From NCBI GenBank assembly GCA_015486915.1, contig WFQS01000040.1:1-8055 (forward strand): 8,055 bases of DNA, written 5' to 3'. Numbering within the stretch: position 1 is the stretch's first letter; every line of letters starts with the position of its first letter. Shown piece after piece: positions 1 to 4,189 of this stretch. This DNA is from Desulfobacteraceae bacterium. Its GTDB lineage: Bacteria; Desulfobacterota; Desulfobacteria; Desulfobacterales; Desulfobacteraceae. The notes below the pieces were generated by a model. That model was given only the letters and a program-made list of their open reading frames with translations, did not search any database and was not told the DNA's origin. The translations under genes and the position numbers were made by a program.

Positions 1-1760
1 GTCTTGTTCTTGATGTCAAGGTTAAACCGTCACCGTTCTGGCTCAGGCAGAGACTCGAATCAATTGAAATGACTCCTGTTAACAATATTGTTGATATTAC
101 CAATTTTGTAATGATGGAAACGGGGCAGCCCCTGCATGCCTTTGATTTTGACCTTATTGCCCATGGCAGGATTGAAGTCAGAAAAGCCGGGGATGATAAA
201 AAATTTACCACCCTTGACGGCAAAGAACACGATCTTGAGCCTGATATGCTGATGATATGTGACGGTGAAGGTCCTGTTGCTATTGCAGGTGTGATGGGCG
301 GAGAAAATTCAGAAATTTCGGAAAAAACAACAAGGGTTCTTGTTGAAAGCGCTTATTTCAACCCTGTGTCCGTAAGGAAGACCTCAAAGAGATCCGGCAT
401 CATAACTGATGCTTCCCATCGTTTTGAAAGGGGTGTTGATCCCTGCAATACAAAAAATGCCCTTGAGCGTGCCCTTGCCCTTATGGCAGATATTGCCGAA
501 GGTTCCATTGTGCAGGGTATTATTGATGAACACCCGGTAAAAAATCCCCGGACTGAAATTATGCTTGATATCAATTCCCTTAACAAACGTCTTGGCACTG
601 ATTTTTCTTCTTTGGAAATCAGTGAATTTCTCGAATCAGTGGAATTTGGGATAACAAGGGTAAATGATACGGTTTTAAAAGTTATTGTGCCCTGCTTCAG
701 GGTTGATGTTTCAAGACCTGAGGATCTTTCCGAAGAAGTTGCAAGGCTGTGGGGGTATGATAATATCAAGACAAGTTTTCCTGAAATACCTGCACAGGGC
801 GGGAAATTGTCCCCTGTTATAACCCTCAGGGAGAACATAAAAGAGATCATGAACGGATTTGGTTTCAGTGAAGCTGTTAATTACAGTTTTACTTCTCCTG
901 ATTTCTGCGACAAACTTCTTCTTGATTCCGGTGATAAAAAAAGATCTGTTGAAAAAATTCTCAACCCCATTTCCGAGGAGATGGCTGTTTTAAGGACATC
1001 CCTTCTGCCGGGGCTTCTTGACACCATGAGGCGTAACAATTATCAGCAGATTGATGACTTAAAAATTTTTGAGACAGGCCATGTGTTTTTTGCAAAACAG
1101 AAAGGTGTCCAGCCGGAAGAAAAAGAAATGATGGCAGCTCTGTGGACAGGTGCAAAATCTGAACTGTCATGGCATTCTAAGAAAATTGACTGCGACTTTT
1201 TCGACATAAAAGGGGCTGTTGAAGGTCTCCTTAACGGGCTTGGAGTTTTTAATGCCGTTTTTTCAAGGGCAGATGATAAAAAATTTCCCTATTTTAAAAA
1301 GGGTTATGCCGCTGTTATTACAAAAGGCGGGCAACAACTCGGAAGCATAGGGCAGATAGATTCTCTTGTTTTAAATAATTTCAGTCTTAAACAGGATGCT
1401 TTTGTTTTTGATATCGATGTTGAGAACCTGCTTAAGGTGCTGCCGGAATCAATAAATGCCACGGCAATTCCAAAGTTTCCATCTTTATCAAGGGATATTA
1501 CGATAATTGTGGATAAAGAGGTTGAAGCCGGAGCTGTGATTTCTGAGATTAACGGGCTTATGGAAAAGAATCCTCTTATTGAAGATGTTTTTCTTTTTGA
1601 TGTTTATGAAGGAAAGCCCCTTTTGGAAAATAAAAAGTCCCTTTCATTGAGGGTTGTTTACAGGTCCTGGGAAAAAACTTTAAAGGAAAAAATGGTTAAA
1701 GGTGTTCACAATCATATCTCAAAATTAATTATTAAAAAATTTAAAGCAGATCTTCCGTAA
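1..1760 (+). CDS. pheT: Phenylalanyl-tRNA synthetase beta subunit, 3' part (5' end outside window)
   Basis: Beta chain of the cytoplasmic alpha2-beta2 PheRS, which charges tRNA-Phe; in this family the beta chain carries editing and tRNA-binding modules. The frame is open from base 3, giving 585 visible residues. Full-length family members have about 800, so roughly 215 N-terminal residues (the EMAP/OB-like tRNA-binding part) are off the left edge. The first in-frame ATG (base 69) is internal, because the coding signature SPFWLRQRLES runs before it. Visible modules are: B3/4 editing domain, about residues 1-165 (NNIVDITNFV, GQPLHAFD, AGVMGG, SHRFERGVDP); B5 domain, about 184-255 (RPEDLSEEVARLWGYDNI); the catalytic-like B6/B7 fold (LNPISEEMAVLRTSLLPGLL, FETGHVF); and the C-terminal FDX-ACB anticodon-binding domain, about 489-585 (KFPSLSRDITIIVD, LFDVYEGKPL). 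It ends in TAA at 1758-1760. pheS is presumably just upstream. The partner and role are known from the family; the identity is secure. Confidence 0.98.
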   Translation, partial: LVLDVKVKPSPFWLRQRLESIEMTPVNNIVDITNFVMMETGQPLHAFDFDLIAHGRIEVRKAGDDKKFTTLDGKEHDLEPDMLMICDGEGPVAIAGVMGGENSEISEKTTRVLVESAYFNPVSVRKTSKRSGIITDASHRFERGVDPCNTKNALERALALMADIAEGSIVQGIIDEHPVKNPRTEIMLDINSLNKRLGTDFSSLEISEFLESVEFGITRVNDTVLKVIVPCFRVDVSRPEDLSEEVARLWGYDNIKTSFPEIPAQGGKLSPVITLRENIKEIMNGFGFSEAVNYSFTSPDFCDKLLLDSGDKKRSVEKILNPISEEMAVLRTSLLPGLLDTMRRNNYQQIDDLKIFETGHVFFAKQKGVQPEEKEMMAALWTGAKSELSWHSKKIDCDFFDIKGAVEGLLNGLGVFNAVFSRADDKKFPYFKKGYAAVITKGGQQLGSIGQIDSLVLNNFSLKQDAFVFDIDVENLLKVLPESINATAIPKFPSLSRDITIIVDKEVEAGAVISEINGLMEKNPLIEDVFLFDVYEGKPLLENKKSLSLRVVYRSWEKTLKEKMVKGVHNHISKLIIKKFKADLP

Positions 1761-1806
1761 TAAGTTCTGTGTAACTATTGTCCCTGCGGAACTTAATAAG
1801 TTCTGT
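1758..1806 (+). repeat. Direct repeat plus hairpin at the pheT 3' end
   Basis: The 13-mer TAATAAGTTCTGT occurs at 1758-1770 (its first three bases are the pheT stop codon) and again at 1794-1806. Between them, GAACTT at 1789-1794 can pair with AAGTTC at 1798-1803 (loop AAT; the stem extends to about 1786-1806 with wobble pairs) or with AAGTTC at 1762-1767. Two mutually exclusive hairpins are therefore possible. No U-tract follows, so this is not a classical intrinsic terminator. It could be an mRNA end or processing structure, or a chance duplication. Confidence 0.5.
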
Positions 1807-1829
1807 TATGCCAGACTGCAAACTTGGTA

Positions 1830-1858
1830 TTGACAAGTGCTTTAATTTAGGTTATATT
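1830..1858 (+). promoter_or_regulatory. Sigma70-type promoter of the tRNA-Gly gene
   Basis: A perfect -35 box, TTGACA, lies at 1830-1835, then a 17-base spacer and the -10 box TATATT at 1853-1858. Transcription should start near 1864-1867, five to eight bases before the mature tRNA 5' end at 1872. The bases between the -10 box and the start are AT-rich, unlike the GC-rich discriminators of strongly stringent-controlled stable RNA promoters. A short inverted repeat, ACTTG (1822-1826) and CAAGT (1834-1838), straddles the -35 box. This is the best promoter in the window. Confidence 0.85.
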
Positions 1859-1871
1859 TTCATATTAATGT

Positions 1872-1947
1872 GCGGGTATAGCTCAGTTGGTAGAGTACAA
1901 GCTTCCCAAGCTTGGGGTCGCGAGTTCGAACCTCGTTGCCCGCTCCA
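1872..1947 (+). tRNA. tRNA-Gly, anticodon CCC
   Basis: A complete 76-nt cloverleaf. The acceptor stem is GCGGGTA (1872-1878) with TGCCCGC (1937-1943), including one T-G wobble. The D stem is GCTC/GAGT around loop AGTTGGTA (1885-1892). The anticodon stem is CAAGC (1898-1902) with GCTTG (1910-1914), around loop TTCCCAA. The anticodon CCC is at 1905-1907 and reads GGG. The T arm is GCGAG-TTCGAAC-CTCGT (1920-1936). The discriminator base is T1944, as expected for bacterial glycine tRNAs, and the CCA end is genome-encoded (1945-1947). Positions 35 and 36 are both C, the glycine identity bases. A CCC isoacceptor is specialised for GGG codons; other glycine codons need isoacceptors elsewhere. The gene has its own promoter upstream and a terminator downstream. 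Confidence 0.97.
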
Positions 1948-2036
1948 TTATTATCCTTGAGGGCTATTTGGATAAAAGCAGATTTTGCTTCATATGGCGA
2001 TGATTCTGCATATTGTACAACGAAAGAGTATATCAG
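1948..2036 (+). other. tRNA 3' trailer with small hairpins, no gene seen
   Basis: This 89-base stretch lies between the tRNA CCA end and the terminator. It has no credible ORF. Three weak stem-loops can be drawn: TTATCC (1951-1956) with GGATAA (1970-1975); AAGCA (1976-1980) with TGCTT (1986-1990) around GATTT; and ATATG (1992-1996) with CATAT (2009-2013). It should be transcribed with the tRNA and removed by 3' processing. A function for the released fragment would be speculation. Confidence 0.5.
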
Positions 2037-2065
2037 GGACGGGCATTTGCCCGTTTTTGTTTTTT
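2037..2065 (+). terminator. Rho-independent terminator after tRNA-Gly
   Basis: Stem ACGGGC (2039-2044) pairs perfectly with GCCCGT (2049-2054) around loop ATTT. The stem can be lengthened by two G-T pairs. A U-tract with a single G interruption (TTTTGTTTTTT, 2055-2065) follows directly. The opposite strand has no matching U-tract, so it acts in the + direction only. It closes the tRNA-Gly unit and lies 95 bases before rimP, so tRNA transcripts reach rimP only by read-through. Confidence 0.9.
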
Positions 2066-2160
2066 AGAGACTGCAATTTTGAAGATGTACCGGGCTTTGC
2101 AGGAGAGAAACATATTTTTCAGCAGAGTGATATTTTACAAATTTACAATACATTATAATT
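2066..2160 (+). promoter_or_regulatory. rimP leader with possible -10 box
   Basis: An AT-rich 95-base leader between the terminator and rimP. A perfect TATAAT lies at 2154-2159, immediately before the tandem ATG ATG start. At normal spacing the -35 position (about 2130-2137) has no good TTGACA match. TTTACA at 2134-2139 matches five of six bases, but its spacer is only 14. TTTACAA is repeated at 2134-2140 and 2142-2148. AGGAG at 2101-2105 looks like a ribosome site but sits 55 bases or more before the ATG, and an in-frame TGA (2128-2130) bars an upstream start. Promoter status is uncertain. Confidence 0.35.
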
Positions 2161-2628
2161 ATGATGACGCAGACTATAAATAACAATTTATTTGTCGAAA
2201 AAATAGAAAAAATTGTTGAACCTTTATGCCTTGCAGAGGATTTTGAGCTTGTCCATTCTCAATGTGTTGGTGGAAACGGGACTATGGTCATCAGGATTTT
2301 TATTGACAAACCAGGTGGAATTACCATAGACGACTGCGTAAATATGAGCCGCCAGATTGGTGATCTGATAGATGTTTACATGGAGGATATGGGACCATAC
2401 AGGCTGGAGGTGTCTTCTCCCGGTCCTGAACGTCCATTAAAAAAGAAGGGTGATTTCCTGAAATTTACAGGGAATACGGTGCGCGTTGAAACATTTGAAC
2501 TTATTGACGGGCGGAAGAAATTTACAGGAATTCTTAAAAGTTTCAGCAATGACGTTGCTGGTTTGTCCATAAATGGAAAAACAGTTGAAATTCCCCATGG
2601 ACAGATTAAAAAAGCAAGACTTGCTTAG
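2161..2628 (+). CDS. rimP: Ribosome maturation factor RimP
   Basis: Cytoplasmic 30S assembly factor of the DUF150/YhbC family, 155 residues (the family is usually about 150). The N-terminal alpha/beta domain covers roughly residues 10-85, with VEKIEKIVEPL, the beta strand TMVIRIFIDKPGGITIDDCVNMSRQI, and the family signature YRLEVSSPGPERPL near residues 80-93. The C-terminal SH3-like barrel follows (TVRVETFELIDGRKKFTGILKS, ending IPHGQIKKARLA). The family signature usually reads SSPGLDRPL, so PE here replaces the common LD. Two ATGs in tandem (2161 and 2164) are the only possible starts: a TGA lies upstream in frame at 2128, and no ATG, GTG or TTG occurs before the conserved region. Neither has a Shine-Dalgarno sequence. 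It is the first gene of the rimP-nusA-infB-rbfA-truB run. Confidence 0.96.
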   Translation: MMTQTINNNLFVEKIEKIVEPLCLAEDFELVHSQCVGGNGTMVIRIFIDKPGGITIDDCVNMSRQIGDLIDVYMEDMGPYRLEVSSPGPERPLKKKGDFLKFTGNTVRVETFELIDGRKKFTGILKSFSNDVAGLSINGKTVEIPHGQIKKARLA

Positions 2629-2634
2629 CGCATA

Positions 2635-2640
2635 CGGAGA
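2635..2640 (+). promoter_or_regulatory. Ribosome binding site of nusA
   Basis: CGGAGA lies in the 18-base gap between the rimP stop and nusA, six bases before the ATG at 2647. It selects 2647 over the nearby ATG at 2643, which is in another frame and meets a stop after seven codons. Confidence 0.7.
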
Positions 2641-2646
2641 ATATGG

Positions 2647-4098
2647 ATGTTTATTACAGATATTAAACGGGTTGTTGAACAGGTGAGCAGGGAAAAAGGG
2701 ATAGAAACCGAGGTCCTTATAACGACTATAAAAGATGCTATTGAGTCAGCAGCAAAAAAGAAGCTTGGTTCCCGGGCTGATATTGAAGTCCATTATGATG
2801 AAAAAACTGGTGGTATAGAAGTGTTCCAGTTTAAAGAGGTCGTCGAAGACCCTGAGGATCCAGTGACTGAATTGAGTCTTGAGGAGGGCCTTAAATATGA
2901 TCCTGCCTGTGAGCCTGGAGACAGTCTGGGATTGAAAATCGATACTTCTGAATTCGGCAGAATCGCTGCCCAGTCAGCAAAGCAGGTGATTATCCAGAAG
3001 ATGAAGGAAGCTGAGAGAAATGCTGTTTATGAAAGTTTTATCCATAAAAAAGGCTCCATAATCAATGGAATTGTTATGAGGATGGACCGCGGGAATATAG
3101 TGGTTAATCTTGGACAGGCTGAGGCTGTTCTTTTTACAAGGGAGCAGATACAGAAAGAAACATATAGAAGAGGTGACCGCATAAGAGCATACGTTCTTGA
3201 TGTGCTTGAAGAGGCAAGGGGAGCCCAGATTATTCTTTCAAGGACCCATCCTGAATTTATTGTAAAATTATTTGAAACGGAAGTTCCGGAAATATCTGAA
3301 GGAATTGTCAGCATTAAAGGTGCTTCAAGGGAACCGGGAGTCCGTTCAAAAATTGCCGTTAGCTCTTCAGATCCTGATGTTGATCCTGTGGGCGCATGTG
3401 TGGGTATGAAGGGGAACAGGGTCCAGACTATAGTGCAGGAATTGAGAGGGGAGAAAATTGATATCGTTCCCTGGAATCCCGATATTGCAAAATTTGTCTG
3501 TAATGCGCTTGCACCTGCTGAAATTGCAAGAGTGATTATTGATGAAGACAATAAAAGTATGGATGTTGTAGTAGTTGATGATTATCTTTCCATTGCAATC
3601 GGGAAAAATGGCCAGAATGTCCGCCTTGCATGTAAACTCACGGGATGGCATCTTGAAGTCATGAGTGAGCATGAGTACAGCAGCCATTTAAAAAAAGGGT
3701 ATGATTCTCTAATGACAATTCCGGGTGTCACTCTTGCCGTTGCTGAAACTTTATATAACAGCGGGTTTTGTTTTTTAAAGGATGTCGCAGAATCAGCTTC
3801 GGAAGATATTTCTTCTTTAACCGGTATTGCCCTTCCAGAGGTAGAAAAGATTATACAAAATGCCGGGAAGCTTATGGCTGAAGGGAATCAGGAGAAGTCG
3901 GAGCCATTGGAGAACCCATTGCAGGAGATGAATGAATCGGATGGCAATGAATCCGTTGATTCTGAAGAGGAATCGATTGATATTGAACTTGAACCTGAAG
4001 CTGTTGAGCCTGTGGTTCAAGATGAAGTTGAACATGGAACTGATGAGAAAGAACAGGAAGAATTCAATGATGATGTTAACATTGAACACAAAGAATAA
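2647..4098 (+). CDS. nusA: Transcription termination/antitermination protein NusA
   Basis: RNA polymerase-binding factor that modulates pausing, intrinsic termination and rRNA antitermination. It has 483 residues and the standard domain order: N-terminal polymerase-binding domain (about 1-130); S1 domain (about 133-199, GSIINGIVMRMDRGNIVVNL to AQIILSRTHP); KH1 with GMKG at 253-256; and KH2 with GKNG at 319-322. One helix-hairpin-helix module follows at about 357-408 (TIPGVTLAVAETLYNSG, LTGIALPEVEKII). In its first hairpin the usual second glycine (GxG) is replaced by threonine. From about residue 413 to the end there is a low-complexity, strongly acidic tail rich in Glu, Asp and Ser. E. coli instead has two ordered acidic repeat domains there. 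rimP lies 18 bases upstream. In E. coli NusA represses its own operon; this is plausible here but not shown by the sequence. Confidence 0.98.
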   Translation: MFITDIKRVVEQVSREKGIETEVLITTIKDAIESAAKKKLGSRADIEVHYDEKTGGIEVFQFKEVVEDPEDPVTELSLEEGLKYDPACEPGDSLGLKIDTSEFGRIAAQSAKQVIIQKMKEAERNAVYESFIHKKGSIINGIVMRMDRGNIVVNLGQAEAVLFTREQIQKETYRRGDRIRAYVLDVLEEARGAQIILSRTHPEFIVKLFETEVPEISEGIVSIKGASREPGVRSKIAVSSSDPDVDPVGACVGMKGNRVQTIVQELRGEKIDIVPWNPDIAKFVCNALAPAEIARVIIDEDNKSMDVVVVDDYLSIAIGKNGQNVRLACKLTGWHLEVMSEHEYSSHLKKGYDSLMTIPGVTLAVAETLYNSGFCFLKDVAESASEDISSLTGIALPEVEKIIQNAGKLMAEGNQEKSEPLENPLQEMNESDGNESVDSEEESIDIELEPEAVEPVVQDEVEHGTDEKEQEEFNDDVNIEHKE

Positions 4099-4189
4099 AT
4101 AGTTAGGATCTAATTTTAGATAAATGAAACTCTAAGAATTTAAGGTGCTTTACAAGAGTTTCTTATAAAAAAAACATTTGGGGGAATAT
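4099..4189 (+). other. nusA-infB gap, no ylxR gene
   Basis: A 91-base gap that many bacteria fill with ylxR (DUF448), sometimes with an L7Ae-like gene. No ORF of that type fits here. It holds an 8-base perfect inverted repeat, GAAACTCT (4126-4133) and AGAGTTTC (4155-4162), with a 21-base loop, followed by A-rich sequence and the infB ribosome binding site. With no U-tract after it, the stem is unlikely to terminate transcription. I find no convincing promoter. Confidence 0.6.
4180..4186 (+). promoter_or_regulatory. Ribosome binding site of infB
   Basis: GGGGGAA ends three bases before the ATG at 4190. It favours that ATG over the in-frame TTG at 4178, which would overlap this site and add only four residues (MGEY) outside the family N-terminus [13 protein letters not shown]. 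Confidence 0.75.

Noticed and set aside
1898..1914. Perfect palindrome of two AAGCTT copies around CCC
   Set aside because: It is the tRNA anticodon arm, stem plus the usual TT/AA loop bases, and needs no other explanation.
1872..1947. tRNA-Gly as an integration (att) site of a mobile element
   Set aside because: No integrase gene is present and I see no second copy of the tRNA 3' end in the window. The flanking genes are a normal housekeeping block.
1778..1960. A 60-residue + strand ORF between pheT and rimP
   Set aside because: It runs through the promoter and the complete tRNA-Gly gene; it has no ribosome site or recognisable family.
2101..2105. AGGAG as the rimP ribosome binding site
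   Set aside because: It is more than 50 bases before the only usable ATGs, and a TGA at 2128-2130 stops any closer start in that frame.
3027..3687. Long - strand ORFs opposite nusA
   Set aside because: They lie wholly inside the S1-KH coding region, whose + strand protein is unmistakable; no family match is apparent.
4163..4169. TTATAAA as a -10 box of an infB promoter
   Set aside because: No acceptable -35 box lies 15-19 bases upstream, and the sequence is part of a simple A/T run.
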